NCBI RefSeq assembly: GCF_024343615.1
Contig: NZ_RJUB01000125.1
Span: 62,001-126,000 of the forward strand
Reading direction: 5' to 3'
Source of the DNA: Ferruginibacter sp. HRS2-29
GTDB taxonomy: Bacteria > Bacteroidota > Bacteroidia > Chitinophagales > Chitinophagaceae
Length of the DNA: 64,000 nt
Below the pieces are notes generated by a model. It saw only the letters and a list, made by a program, of their open reading frames with translations. It made no database searches and was not told the DNA's origin. Below are positions 26,501-35,328 of this stretch, one piece after another. The stretch's first letter is position 1; every line of letters begins with the position of its first letter. Both the position numbers and the translations under genes were made by a program.

Positions 26501-29500
26501 AACCTGTGTTTTGCGCAGCGCCGCTGATGGCAGCGCCAACAGCCTGGATAAGGGTATTAGCGCCTGTTGCGATCACACCTTTGGTGAAAGTGAGCTGCCC
26601 GCCCATCGTTAAGTTGGTAAGGAGGTTCGTTACACCGGTGGTTTTATTTACGGTGATAGAATTGAACGGCGAGCCCGAAGATATTTCCTGTGTACCCGTA
26701 CCGCTGAGTGTGAACAGAGATGTTCCACTGTTGATGGTACCGGTGTTTTTGATATGTCCTTTCACCCTGAACGTCCTGCTGTTTGCATTTAAGACAGCTC
26801 CGGGATTTACCGTAAGGTTGTTATTCATCGTCCAGTTGGAAACCGGTGTAATACCCGCCGCGTTCGTGTTGCTGATGATCACATTATTAAAATCACCCGG
26901 TGTACCTGCCAGCGTGATGGCCCCTGTGCTGCCGAATACCACCGTACCTGTACTGGTAAAACCTGTACCGAAGTTGAGGTTGACCGGGGTGGCCGGTATG
27001 AAGTTGAACATACCGCTGCTGGTGATCACCCCATTGTTGGTAAGATTGCCCAGCAGGTTTTGCATGTATGCGCCACCGTTGAAAGAAGCCCCTGCACCTA
27101 CGTTCAGCTGCGACATTATTGTCCAGCCCACACTCGGGTTTACACCACCGGTGTTGTTCACGTTCAGGATGGCGAATTGCGGCGCTGAGGTAGAATGCAA
27201 TACCGGCGATACGCTACCGTTGAAAGTGATGGTGACAGCATACGTACGCACCGCATTCAGCAGACTGAGTGTCTGCAATTGCGTGCCTGTAAAAATGGTT
27301 TCACCCAGCAGGTACATGTCACCGCTATTGGTGAAATCACCTTTCACGGTATTCACCGATCCTGCAGGCGCAGTAAGTACACCCGCCGCAGTTACAAGAA
27401 GCAGGTCGTTGAATGTTACGTTGGATACCACATTATAGTTACCCCCTACGGTTACCTTGTTGAACGTGGTGACACCGCTGATGGTTTTGTTGATACCATT
27501 CCACAATACGGTACTCGATTGCGGTGTGAAAGTACCATCATTCTGCCAGTCACCATTCAGGGTGATGGTATTGGAACCCGCTTCCAGCGTGGCTCCGGCT
27601 TCGATGGTCAATTTTGTATTTACGGTTACCGGCACGTATACGATCTTGGTTCCGCTGTTGCGGAAGATGAGGTTACCGTACGTGATGCCCGGCAAAGCGA
27701 AATGCTGCGTACCGGTTCCGTTGAAGATCACCGTACTTCCGTCGGAAAGAAAATAGTTGGAGAATCTGGTCGGGGCATTATCTGCCGCGATGATGAGTGT
27801 ACCGTTGTCGTACAGGGTGGCGGATCCACCTATGGCATCCCTGTTGAAGAAGAACGATTTGGTATCGAGTGTACCGGATTTACCTACGAGGTTTCCTGTT
27901 AGTGTAACTGCTCCTGTCAGTTCGGCTACAGCACCAACCGGTTTGTTGAATTCGATGTTATTGAAAGTGGAGGAAGAAATGGTTTGTGTACCTGCGCCAT
28001 CAAATATTACATTCACGCTATGGCCATTGTATGTACCATTGTTCAGCCAGTTGCCCCCTACCCGCAGGATGTAATTATTTTCAAAAGCCCCGGCAGGATT
28101 GATGGTTATATTTCCCCTCACATTGCAGGTACTGTCGTTTTCCACCTGGCCATTGCTGACGAGCAGGTTACCATTAATGGTATTGCTACGTTGCATCAGC
28201 GCTGTTCCCGCTGTTTTATTGATAGTAACGTTATAGTATGTCAAAGGAGCCACTCCCTGGTTGGTACTGCCATTAAATTCTACCGTACCTGTACCGGGGG
28301 TAAAAGTACCATTGGTATAAGTATAATGGCTGCCGATCTGCAATTTACCATTCCCGGAAAATGTTACAGAGGCATTTCCGGATTGGGCCAGCGCGCCGGT
28401 AATAGTAACTGTTCCGGTAGAAATGCTGAGATCAATATTGTGCCCGTTAGTGCCATCGCTCAATGCAAGGCTACCGTTGATGTTTACAGACTGAGCACCT
28501 GCATTGATCTCGTGAGAAGCGTCGGTGGCCCAGGTTCCGGTGATGTTACCGGTTGCAAGGCTGCCGCCCGAAGCCATAGAGAGCTTCACTGCTTTTACAC
28601 TTCCGAAGTTGATATTCTTCACCGTTACAGCTGTACTGATAACGGGTTGATTCGTGAAAGATTCGATACCGAGGTCTACGATATCTGTTGGCGAAGGGAT
28701 AATAGAAGAAGGCACCCCGCCATATTTCCAGTTGCCCGGTTTGTCCCAATGGTTATCGATCACACCGCTCCAGATGAAATTGCTGGGGGCCTGCGACAAT
28801 GTCCAGCGGCTGGCAATGCTGGTAAGGCCGTTTTTTTCTACATAATTATTGGTAGCATCATTGCCTGTGCTGGCACCCACCGGCGACCAGGCAGTTGCAG
28901 GGTTGCTCCATAAGCCCATAGAAGACTCGCTGTTACCATTCAGTTCATCATCTTCGTAATGCAGGCGCAAGCCGGAAGTATAGGTTCCCGCAGGGATAAC
29001 GATATTGTACTGCCTGTTGACAGAAGCACCTGACGGGAAATCGGCGACAGCGCCCAATGTAACGGTTACGGTTACACTATTTACTCCCGATACCGAACTG
29101 AAATTGATGGTATTGTAAGGACCTTCAAACGCGTAATCCACACCGGTTGTAAATGAATGCGTACGCCTGATATTACCGATGATGATGCCGGCACCTGTTC
29201 GTGTATTCGTCATCGTTATGGTCCTCGCTGCTGTGGTATTTATGCGGCCTTTCGTCATGTTGACGATAGCGGCATTCACATCATTCTGCAAGAGCAATAA
29301 GGTGGTGAAAGTTGATTTATCGGCCGTCAGTTCATTGAAGGTGGTAACATTCGAACCGCCGATGTTTGAACCGCTGGGCCCGGCAAAACGAACCACAGAA
29401 GTACCTGCATTGTAAGTACCGTTGTTGATCCAGTCGTTGTAAATATTGTGTGTATAGCTGCCCCCGGCAAATGTGGTGGATGCAGCGATGGTCAGGTTGC

Positions 29501-32500
29501 TGTTTACTGTAAGCCCTGAAGTAGCTGTCTTGATATTGCCATTCGACAACAGCAGGTTGTTGTAAGTGATCGGGTTGATATTTTGCGCAGCTCCGTTAAA
29601 ATTAACTGTGTTGGGCACCGATGTGGTAACATCCAGAATACCTGCTGTGAGCGTAAGTGTATTGGCCACCCCCAGGGTAGCGTTACCCGAAAGCTGCAGT
29701 TTGGTACCATTGATCACGATCGTGTAAAGATCAGCCCGGCCGCTCAGGGTAGAAGTTCCTGTAAAGGTTGCAGTACCGGCAGTGGCAGAGAATGTGCCGT
29801 CTACTACCAGCCCGTTAGCGATAGAGAAACCTGCTGAAGCAATGTTTGAACCGGTGATGTTCAATGTATGGAAAGCCGCTGTACCGGCACCAGAAATGGT
29901 TTTGGCAGCGCCACTCAATATGATGGTGGTACCGGTAGCACCGGTGAAAGTATTGACAGCATTTACCATGCTCAGGTTGCCGGTAAAGGTAAGTGAACTG
30001 GAAGCAGTGATCTTGCCGCTACCCGTTACCGTTAGATTGTCGATGCTGATAGAATTACCTGCGATCGTAGCGCCGTTACCGGTCATGGTAAGTGTACCTC
30101 CACTCAGTTGGGTGAATGAGCCCGAACCGCTGGTCAGCAGGTTTCCTGACATGGTGAGGCCACCATCATCGAAGAATACCACTCCCGATGCGGAGATCGT
30201 GATGCTGTTGAAATTCTGGTTTGCCGCAGCACCACTTACCGTTTTGTTTGCCCCGGCAAAAACTACTGTCCCGGTATTACCATTGTACAAACCATTGTTT
30301 ACCCAGTTACCATTGATGGTATGGGTGTAGCTGCCGCCATTAAAGGTGGTGGATGCTCCGATCAGTACGTTGCCGCCGATGCTGAGGTTTGCCGAAGGTG
30401 TAAAGCTCACGCTTGTACCCGCGCCTTTATTCATGGTGAAATTGCCCTGTGTGCTGAACGCGCTTGCTGCAGAGGATTTCACCGCTGCGCCTGCCGAGCT
30501 GCTGAACACCAGGTTACCATAAGCCTGGGCAGAAATGGCCTGGTTGGTACCGGCGTATTCTACTGTAGAAGCTGTAAGGAAGGTATTGGTATTGTAGTTG
30601 GATGGCAATGTATTGGTACCCCCGATTTTCAGGTAACCGGTATTGTTGATATATAAAGTACCACCGGCTGCACTGCGGTTAGCGGTAAAACCGGCGAGGT
30701 CTAACACGCCACCTACGGTGAGGTTGCCGGCTACTTTAATGTTATTGGTCAATGTGATCGTGCTGCCCACGTTGCCCGCGGTTACAGTGTTGAAGCTGGT
30801 TTCAAAAGTACCGCCGATCGTCTGCGCAGCAGTACCTGTGAAAGTTACAGAGGCTGTACCTGCGGTAAATGCCGAGGCAGATGCATTATTCAACCAGTTG
30901 CCTTTTACATCTATGCTGAAATTATTCGCGTTCAAAGTACCTGCTGTGAGTGTGATATTGCCCGCTGTAATGGCCGCAGGTAATAAAACACCGGCGGTAT
31001 TGTTCACCGTAATGTGGTTGAAGGTTGCGACGCCTGAAAACGTCTGCTGGCCGCTTGTTCCTGCAAAAGCAGTGGTACCGTTGTTGACCATGGTACCATT
31101 GTTCGTCAGCAGTCCTGAAAGGCTCAGCGTACCTGCAGCAGTGGTGGTTACAGTAGCGCCGGCATTGATGGTAAGGTTATTGCAAACCACGGCGGAGCTG
31201 ATCGTTGGCTGGCGTGTAGCCGTAGACGTTATGATCACGTTTGTTGTGGCCGTTGGCACTGCACCCGTACACCAGTTGGAGCCATCGGCCCAGTCGGTGC
31301 TGGTATTCCCTGTCCATTGCCCCGCAGTGGTGGTAGCGGTTACATTGGTATAAGAAGTGGCAGAGCATCCGTTGGAAGTTACCACCAGCGTGTAAGTTCC
31401 GGCGGCAGCTGCATTGAAAGTCAGTATGGGGTTTTGTTGTGTGGAAGTGAAACCATTCGGGCCACTCCAGGCATAGGTAGCACCGCTGAGGGTAGCGCCG
31501 CTGAGGGTCAAGGCAGAACCGGCACACACCGGGCCGTTGTTTCCTGCACCTTCCGGTGAATTGTATAAGGTGGTTACTTCCGACGCGGTCAATGCACGGT
31601 CGTAGATCAATGCGTCATCGAGTGTACCGGTAAAGTAAAAATTGCCAGGTTGTGAGGTCCAGGAGTTGTTATTGTCGTAAGCGATCCTCCACCAGCCGGT
31701 GTAATTTTCCGCGGTTGTGGTAGCAGCATTGGAACCTACCAGGGCGCCATCTACATAAAGCGCCATACCTCCAGCGCCCAGGGTGGCTACAGCCTGATGC
31801 CATTTATCATCATTGTAGGATGCAGAAGAATTAACGGTCACTACCTGGTTGGGATAAACACCGAAGTAAAGCTGACCGGAATTGTTCATGTAAATATGAC
31901 GATCATACTGTCCGCTCTGGCCCGTTTGTTCACGACCGAAACCGATCAATCTACCACCGGCGGTAGCAGTTTTGAACCAGATAGCAATCGTAAATGTATT
32001 CGGGTTCGCATAACTTTTGGTGGTAGAAATATACTGCGTACTTCCGTTGAAGCTGTAGGCTTTGCCGGCATTCCCGAACCGATCGGTTACTGCAGTGGGC
32101 GCATTTTGCAATACACCATTATTGAGGTTGCCCGATACATCGTTGGCGTTGCCGGAGAAGGGCAGATTGGCTACCTGGCCTGTAACGGGTACCTGCGAGG
32201 TGCTCACACTGTTTACATTTACAACGATGGTAGCTGCTGCGCTTACGCAGCCGTTTACGGTTTGGGTTACATAATAATTTTTCGATCCTGCTGCAGCGGT
32301 AGATGGTGTTGGCGCAACGGCTGCTGATGCGTTGAACTGGATGTTGTTGAACATCCTTACACCCGCCGGAGCAGTTCCGGTTACGTTGATGGTACCTGTC
32401 GCTTCCGTGATTGGAAAGGCTGGATTATCCGCACCGATATTACCCATACCTGCGGAAACACCTATGCTATAGTTGCCCGCGGCTGGAATGGTATAATTGA

Positions 32501-33830
32501 ACACGTTGGTCACTTTCAATCCAGCGGCCGTTGCGGAAGCAGAGGTAGTGGTGGTTGAAGTGGCCACCACAGTTCCTGCACTGTTGTAAATAGATAATAC
32601 GAGGCCTGATACAGATTGATTTCCCGGAATAAAGTAATCCACCGAGGTGATGGTCACATTATTGATGGAAGTGGTAAAGTTTGTTTTCTTATTATTCCAT
32701 GAATTATCTATGTAGGTGGTGGTAGCCAGATTGGCGGTACCTCCTACACTGCCCGATCCCCCTCCCCATAAAAGGTTGCTGCCGGTTGCCGTTAAAGGAA
32801 CGGCTGTTGCGTTGAGGCAATAATTTACCGGGCTCACCACAGCAGGTGCTGCGGGGGTAACACAAGGGGTTGCCTGGCTTCCTGTTGCGGCAGCGCTGGC
32901 GCCGCCTTCGCTGATGGCCTGCACCCTCCAGTAGTAAGTGGTATTGTAATTCAACCCGGATTGTACCGAGGAAGTTGCACCTGCTGCTACCTGTCCCACA
33001 TAGGTAAAGTTGACGTTATCCGTCGAATTATAAATGATGAACCCGCGTTCGTTGGTCGCATTGTCTGTCCAGTTCAGCGTCATGCCTGTTGTAGTAACGG
33101 CAGTAAAACTGAGCGCTGTCGGTGCATTCGGCACTGGTGGTGTAAAGCTGTATGAATGGCCGGTGGCAGGTTTTGCCGCAAGGTTGTTTGTTTCAGCAGT
33201 TGAGCTGACAGCCCCAGAACCATTCAACGACAAATAGCTACCCGGTCCGGTAGCTGTTGCCGCAATTCCTATTGATGCCGAACCGGCAGTGAGTGTTCCG
33301 GCTTCGGGCCGGTAAATGAAATCGATCTTACCGGTGGTTTCCGTCAGTCTTACCTGGAAGGAAACAACGGCCGCACTGGCTGTATTGGCCCATTTCACGT
33401 TGAGATACTGCACGGTAAATACCCTGTTGGGGGCGGTACCGGTGGTGAGGTAACTCACATTGCTGGTGGCCGTAAGGGTCAGGTCGTCCCACAGGGGGGC
33501 GATCAACGGCCTTGGTGTGCCGCCCGTTGCCAGGTTATTGGCAGGACTGGCATTGGTAATATCGGCACCAAAACTCAACCACCCATTGGTACTGGCCGAT
33601 ACGGTGGTGTACCGGGTACCCATGTACCAGAAGCTGAAACCGATCGGGATAGCGTTGTAATAACCTTCATCCGCTGTACCGGCGGTAAGCGTGGCTGTGT
33701 TGGTTGAACTGAGGGGGGTGAAAGTTCCGGATGCAACAGATGAAAAGCTGTAATTAGTGATCGACTGTGCGATTGAACTTCCGATGATCGCTACCAGTAA
33801 TAAGCCGGTTAGCGTAAATTTCTTTATCAT
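23592..33830 (-). CDS. Giant T9SS surface protein with fibronectin III, LamG and beta-helix repeats (3412 aa)
   Basis: The signal peptide is residues 1-22 (GSSIAQ). A beta-sandwich covers 25-230 and a fibronectin III domain about 233-320 (NAPTALSFTAVTTTGMTLNW). A LamG/concanavalin-like lectin domain at 547-757 (VANLPFSGNANDVSGNL, KWHQAVATLGAGGMALYVDG) suggests glycan or protein binding. A PKD-like domain at 757-835 is followed by a long stalk (about 840-2530) of imperfect repeats ending in NWLNNG or NGTYNAG with TxTFTGTGTQ turns, typical of parallel beta-helix adhesins. From about 2667 begins the shared C-terminal cassette (NWSCGGVP, WYFLSVPTNTTQTIKQSWQE, GNPYASDIDLR), ending with a T9SS type A sorting domain (ISVYPNPIVNK) in the last 85 residues. 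It has its own terminator at 23518-23545. The role is probably cell-surface adhesion; no enzyme motif is seen. Confidence 0.9.
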   Translation of the reverse strand: MIKKFTLTGLLLVAIIGSSIAQSITNYSFSSVASGTFTPLSSTNTATLTAGTADEGYYNAIPIGFSFWYMGTRYTTVSASTNGWLSFGADITNASPANNLATGGTPRPLIAPLWDDLTLTATSNVSYLTTGTAPNRVFTVQYLNVKWANTASAAVVSFQVRLTETTGKIDFIYRPEAGTLTAGSASIGIAATATGPGSYLSLNGSGAVSSTAETNNLAAKPATGHSYSFTPPVPNAPTALSFTAVTTTGMTLNWTDNATNERGFIIYNSTDNVNFTYVGQVAAGATSSVQSGLNYNTTYYWRVQAISEGGASAAATGSQATPCVTPAAPAVVSPVNYCLNATAVPLTATGSNLLWGGGSGSVGGTANLATTTYIDNSWNNKKTNFTTSINNVTITSVDYFIPGNQSVSGLVLSIYNSAGTVVATSTTTTSASATAAGLKVTNVFNYTIPAAGNYSIGVSAGMGNIGADNPAFPITEATGTINVTGTAPAGVRMFNNIQFNASAAVAPTPSTAAAGSKNYYVTQTVNGCVSAAATIVVNVNSVSTSQVPVTGQVANLPFSGNANDVSGNLNNGVLQNAPTAVTDRFGNAGKAYSFNGSTQYISTTKSYANPNTFTIAIWFKTATAGGRLIGFGREQTGQSGQYDRHIYMNNSGQLYFGVYPNQVVTVNSSASYNDDKWHQAVATLGAGGMALYVDGALVGSNAATTTAENYTGWWRIAYDNNNSWTSQPGNFYFTGTLDDALIYDRALTASEVTTLYNSPEGAGNNGPVCAGSALTLSGATLSGATYAWSGPNGFTSTQQNPILTFNAAAAGTYTLVVTSNGCSATSYTNVTATTTAGQWTGNTSTDWADGSNWCTGAVPTATTNVIITSTATRQPTISSAVVCNNLTINAGATVTTTAAGTLSLSGLLTNNGTMVNNGTTAFAGTSGQQTFSGVATFNHITVNNTAGVLLPAAITAGNITLTAGTLNANNFSIDVKGNWLNNASASAFTAGTASVTFTGTAAQTIGGTFETSFNTVTAGNVGSTITLTNNIKVAGNLTVGGVLDLAGFTANRSAAGGTLYINNTGYLKIGGTNTLPSNYNTNTFLTASTVEYAGTNQAISAQAYGNLVFSSSAGAAVKSSAASAFSTQGNFTMNKGAGTSVSFTPSANLSIGGNVLIGASTTFNGGSYTHTINGNWVNNGLYNGNTGTVVFAGANKTVSGAAANQNFNSITISASGVVFFDDGGLTMSGNLLTSGSGSFTQLSGGTLTMTGNGATIAGNSISIDNLTVTGSGKITASSSLTFTGNLSMVNAVNTFTGATGTTIILSGAAKTISGAGTAAFHTLNITGSNIASAGFSIANGLVVDGTFSATAGTATFTGTSTLSGRADLYTIVINGTKLQLSGNATLGVANTLTLTAGILDVTTSVPNTVNFNGAAQNINPITYNNLLLSNGNIKTATSGLTVNSNLTIAASTTFAGGSYTHNIYNDWINNGTYNAGTSVVRFAGPSGSNIGGSNVTTFNELTADKSTFTTLLLLQNDVNAAIVNMTKGRINTTAARTITMTNTRTGAGIIIGNIRRTHSFTTGVDYAFEGPYNTINFSSVSGVNSVTVTVTLGAVADFPSGASVNRQYNIVIPAGTYTSGLRLHYEDDELNGNSESSMGLWSNPATAWSPVGASTGNDATNNYVEKNGLTSIASRWTLSQAPSNFIWSGVIDNHWDKPGNWKYGGVPSSIIPSPTDIVDLGIESFTNQPVISTAVTVKNINFGSVKAVKLSMASGGSLATGNITGTWATDASHEINAGAQSVNINGSLALSDGTNGHNIDLSISTGTVTITGALAQSGNASVTFSGNGKLQIGSHYTYTNGTFTPGTGTVEFNGSTNQGVAPLTYYNVTINKTAGTALMQRSNTINGNLLVSNGQVENDSTCNVRGNITINPAGAFENNYILRVGGNWLNNGTYNGHSVNVIFDGAGTQTISSSTFNNIEFNKPVGAVAELTGAVTLTGNLVGKSGTLDTKSFFFNRDAIGGSATLYDNGTLIIAADNAPTRFSNYFLSDGSTVIFNGTGTQHFALPGITYGNLIFRNSGTKIVYVPVTVNTKLTIEAGATLEAGSNTITLNGDWQNDGTFTPQSSTVLWNGINKTISGVTTFNKVTVGGNYNVVSNVTFNDLLLVTAAGVLTAPAGSVNTVKGDFTNSGDMYLLGETIFTGTQLQTLSLLNAVRTYAVTITFNGSVSPVLHSTSAPQFAILNVNNTGGVNPSVGWTIMSQLNVGAGASFNGGAYMQNLLGNLTNNGVITSSGMFNFIPATPVNLNFGTGFTSTGTVVFGSTGAITLAGTPGDFNNVIISNTNAAGITPVSNWTMNNNLTVNPGAVLNANSRTFRVKGHIKNTGTINSGTSLFTLSGTGTQEISSGSPFNSITVNKTTGVTNLLTNLTMGGQLTFTKGVIATGANTLIQAVGAAISGAAQNTGWVNGKLQKNIATGATSKTFETGDAASYTPVTTSFASVTTAGDLVASATPNEHPAINSSDINGNRSVNRYFTLTNNGIAYTTVDVTANFVSADLDPGVVILALEVQTYNGSSWTNVTSTNKNATNIKATGLTTLGDIAIGEICNKGTSISYGTTTFCSNSGTASPVITGTTGGVFTADAGITINASTGVVDFSGTPAGTYKVFYTIPAGGQCREYRTTATINVGTAGTWIGVADADWNNPGNWSCGGVPATTTDIHIPAGLTNYPVVSGSQTMNNIIVDEGGMLTLGGGTLTVTGTISSASGINAANGTIKLGGTASQTIPVHAFVNNAVKNLVLANTSASGVILGGAMDVYNLVSYDGSNIRFTTNDSLTIKSTAAGTGSVGNTTGNYLYGKVTVERYIPSHKAWYFLSVPTNTTQTIKQSWQENSSGAASNPVPGYGIQISAGAQTGWAAAGFDANAASPYMKTYVQATDAWTAVTATNSGTIKNNIGYMTFIKGDRSVTGTMPSTSTTVRTKGELFSGDQPPVLVAPGKFGTAGNPYASDIDLREISTRGIKEFFYLWDPFLGGAAGYGGYQALSFDGVDYRITPGGGSYGAGGTVNNYVASGNAFFVQAMESGGSLTFKENVKSVEGPHSRGGNGAPLPGIRVTLNTVTSDTTSYITDGVLANFGDAYSNAVDEKDAIKTPNVAENLSLKTNNKLLVVERRHTIAQADTLNLTISGMKQVRYSFDITANDLEANVLRGFLVDRFLNTTTPLNMDGSVTVNFTVTSAPASYVNDRFRIVFNRITVLPVTFTSVAANRNNDKTNTVTWKVATETNMEKYEVERSSDGSRFSSVGYVTATGNSAYSRNDIAPLNGDNYYRIKAISLGGHTQYSSVVKVAAVKQAASISVYPNPIVNKTAQLQFTNQEKGNYTIEISNKIGQVVYAGSAVVSGNSFSRAVSLGESTPAGVYQLKVISESGAVTTMQIVVE

Positions 33831-34061
33831 AATATGGATATTTGGATAGAGCTATCCAACTACGACAAAAATTTTACCGGGGTTTTAACATTTTAACCGG
33901 TAGGTTCATTCTGTACTGTAAAACCCGTGAAATCTCAAAAACAGACTACAGGTTATTCGTTTTTTAACTACATGTACATGTAGAGGTTAGTGTCGAAGCA
34001 GGTGCTTCGCAATAAAACGACATAAAATATAATTATTGTAAATGTGGAAATGTTTCGTGGT
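33831..34061. other. Upstream region of the giant gene
   Basis: This leader region of the 3412-aa gene has a 7-bp hairpin (TTGGATA / TATCCAA, loop GAGC) at 33842-33859 close to its start codon and a weaker pair TACCGG / CCGGTA at 33875-33902. No promoter motif is convincing. The REP array starts immediately to the right. Confidence 0.4.
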
Positions 34062-34283
34062 GAAAGCCCGGGAGGTTTACTTTCAACCTCCGGGGTTTGC
34101 GCCAGTGAAACGCTCCGGGGTTGAAGGAAAAACCCCGGAGGTTTGTTTTCAACCTCCGGGAGTTTGCGCCATTGAAACGCTCCGGGGTTGGAGGAAAAAC
34201 CCCGGAGGTTTGTTTTCAACCTCCGGGCGTTTGCGCCATTGAAACACTCCGGGGTTGGAGGAAAAACCCCGGAGGTTTTGCAG
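34062..34283. repeat. REP-like hairpin array, left of transposase
   Basis: Three tandem units of 66-67 bp (34085-34150, 34151-34217, 34218-34283) follow a partial unit from 34062. Each unit has AACCTCCGGG, a spacer GTTTGCGCCANTGAAACG, CTCCGGGGTT, a short spacer and AACCCCGGAGG. CTCCGGGGTT pairs with AACCCCGGAG inside a unit, and AACCCCGGAGGTT can instead pair with the AACCTCC of the next unit, so alternative hairpins compete. There are no unique spacers, so it is not a CRISPR array. Confidence 0.85.
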
Positions 34284-34373
34284 AAAAAAAACAAATAAGC
34301 CTGTTGTTTTTCCATTGCCTGGGTTTCAGGATAGAATTAATTTCAAGTTGGGAGCAACTACTCCTTATTTGAT

Positions 34374-34997
34374 ATGAAACATCAAGACATTTTCTTCGCA
34401 GATTCCTCCTACCATGTATTCAATAAGGCCAATGGCCGAGAAAAAATTTTTATAGAACCTGACAATTATGATTTTTTTCTGAGGAAGTTTAGAAAATATA
34501 TCCTGCCTATTGCCGATGTATACGCATATATTCTCCTACCCAATCATTTTCATTTTTTACTCAGGATAAAATCTGAAGAAACTCTTTCCAGGCATTATAA
34601 GCACCTGCATAAAAAATTACCTGACATCACTACTCCTAATTGGGTGAATACTTTTGTTATCCGGCAATTTTCCAATTTCCTGAACAGTTATGCTAAATCT
34701 TTTAATAAAAAATACGAACGCAGCGGATCACTATTTATGAATCATCTTAAAAGAGCCAGGGTCGAAACCGATAGACAGTTTACCGCTACCCTTTTTTATG
34801 TACATAAAAATGCTGTTCATCATGGCTATGTAAAAAATATAGAAGACTGGCATTATAGTTCTTATAAGGCTATCATTTCCAATAAACCAACCTTACTAAT
34901 GCGGGATCAGGTAATCGAATGGTTTGGCTCTGTACAGAGATATATTGAGTATCATCAGCAACCGATTTATTTAAAGGATGCGAAAATCATGGAGTAG
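34374..34997 (+). CDS. REP-associated tyrosine transposase (RAYT, Y1-type)
   Basis: This 207-aa single-strand transposase belongs to the Y1/HUH superfamily (transposase IS200-like, PF01797). The HUH metal site is in LPNHFHFLL (His58, His60). The catalytic Tyr is Tyr142 in FYVHKNAVHHGYV, the RAYT-type form of the YIHxNP motif, with YERSGSLF before it and EDWHYSSYKAI after it. The length is typical of the family. RAYTs are single-copy genes that act on REP hairpins, not on their own ends, and are thought to spread REP elements; this one lies between two arrays of REP-like units (34062-34283 and 35030-35300). The gene is alone on the plus strand between giant minus-strand genes. It shows no frameshift, so it may be active. 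Confidence 0.9.
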   Translation: MKHQDIFFADSSYHVFNKANGREKIFIEPDNYDFFLRKFRKYILPIADVYAYILLPNHFHFLLRIKSEETLSRHYKHLHKKLPDITTPNWVNTFVIRQFSNFLNSYAKSFNKKYERSGSLFMNHLKRARVETDRQFTATLFYVHKNAVHHGYVKNIEDWHYSSYKAIISNKPTLLMRDQVIEWFGSVQRYIEYHQQPIYLKDAKIME

Positions 34998-35029
34998 AAA
35001 ATTTCTCACTTGTTGTGCTGTCCTAATGA

Positions 35030-35300
35030 AACCTCCGGGGTTAGAGAAAACCCCCGGAGGTTTTTGCTTTCAACCTCCGGGGTTTGTGCCAGTGAAACGC
35101 TCCGGGGTTGGAGGGAAAACCCCGGAGGTTTGCTTTTTAACCTCCGGGCGTTTGCGCCATTGAAACGCTCCGGGGTTGAAGAGAAAACCCCGGAGGTTTT
35201 TGCTTTTCAACCTCCGGGGTTTGTGCCAGTGAAACGCTCCGGGGTTGGAGGAAAAAACCCCGGAGGTTTGCTTTTTAACCTCCGGGCGTTTGCGCCATTG
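35030..35300. repeat. REP-like hairpin array, right of transposase
   Basis: A partial unit (35030-35071) is followed by units at 35072-35138, 35139-35208, 35209-35276 and a partial one at 35277-35300. Two sequence versions alternate: GGGGTTTGTGCCAGTG and GGGCGTTTGCGCCATTG, giving a dimer of about 137 bp, like a bacterial interspersed mosaic element. The array lies just downstream of the next giant gene (stop at 35329) and may act as its terminator; no other terminator was found there. Confidence 0.85.
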
Positions 35301-35328
35301 TATTAAATTTCTCATAAGAAAAAACATG

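Noticed and set aside
26452-27438. Long plus-strand open frame (328 aa) inside the 3412-aa giant gene
   Set aside because: It is an antisense shadow created by the Thr/Asn/Gly-rich coding bias of the giant gene; the sequence is Val/Pro-rich, low in information and has no start context or domain.
24606-33660. Other plus-strand frames opposite the 3412-aa gene (e.g. 24606-25241, 27984-28913, 30643-31353)
   Set aside because: Same antisense bias; none shows a signal peptide, domain or plausible composition.
34085-35300. CRISPR array
   Set aside because: Repeats are adjacent units of 66-70 bp with no unique spacers of constant length and no cas genes; REP-like hairpins with a RAYT explain it.
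35010-35306. Open frame of 98 aa inside the right REP array
   Set aside because: It is a translation of the hairpin repeat units and reads as repeated CCGG-derived peptides; no gene features.
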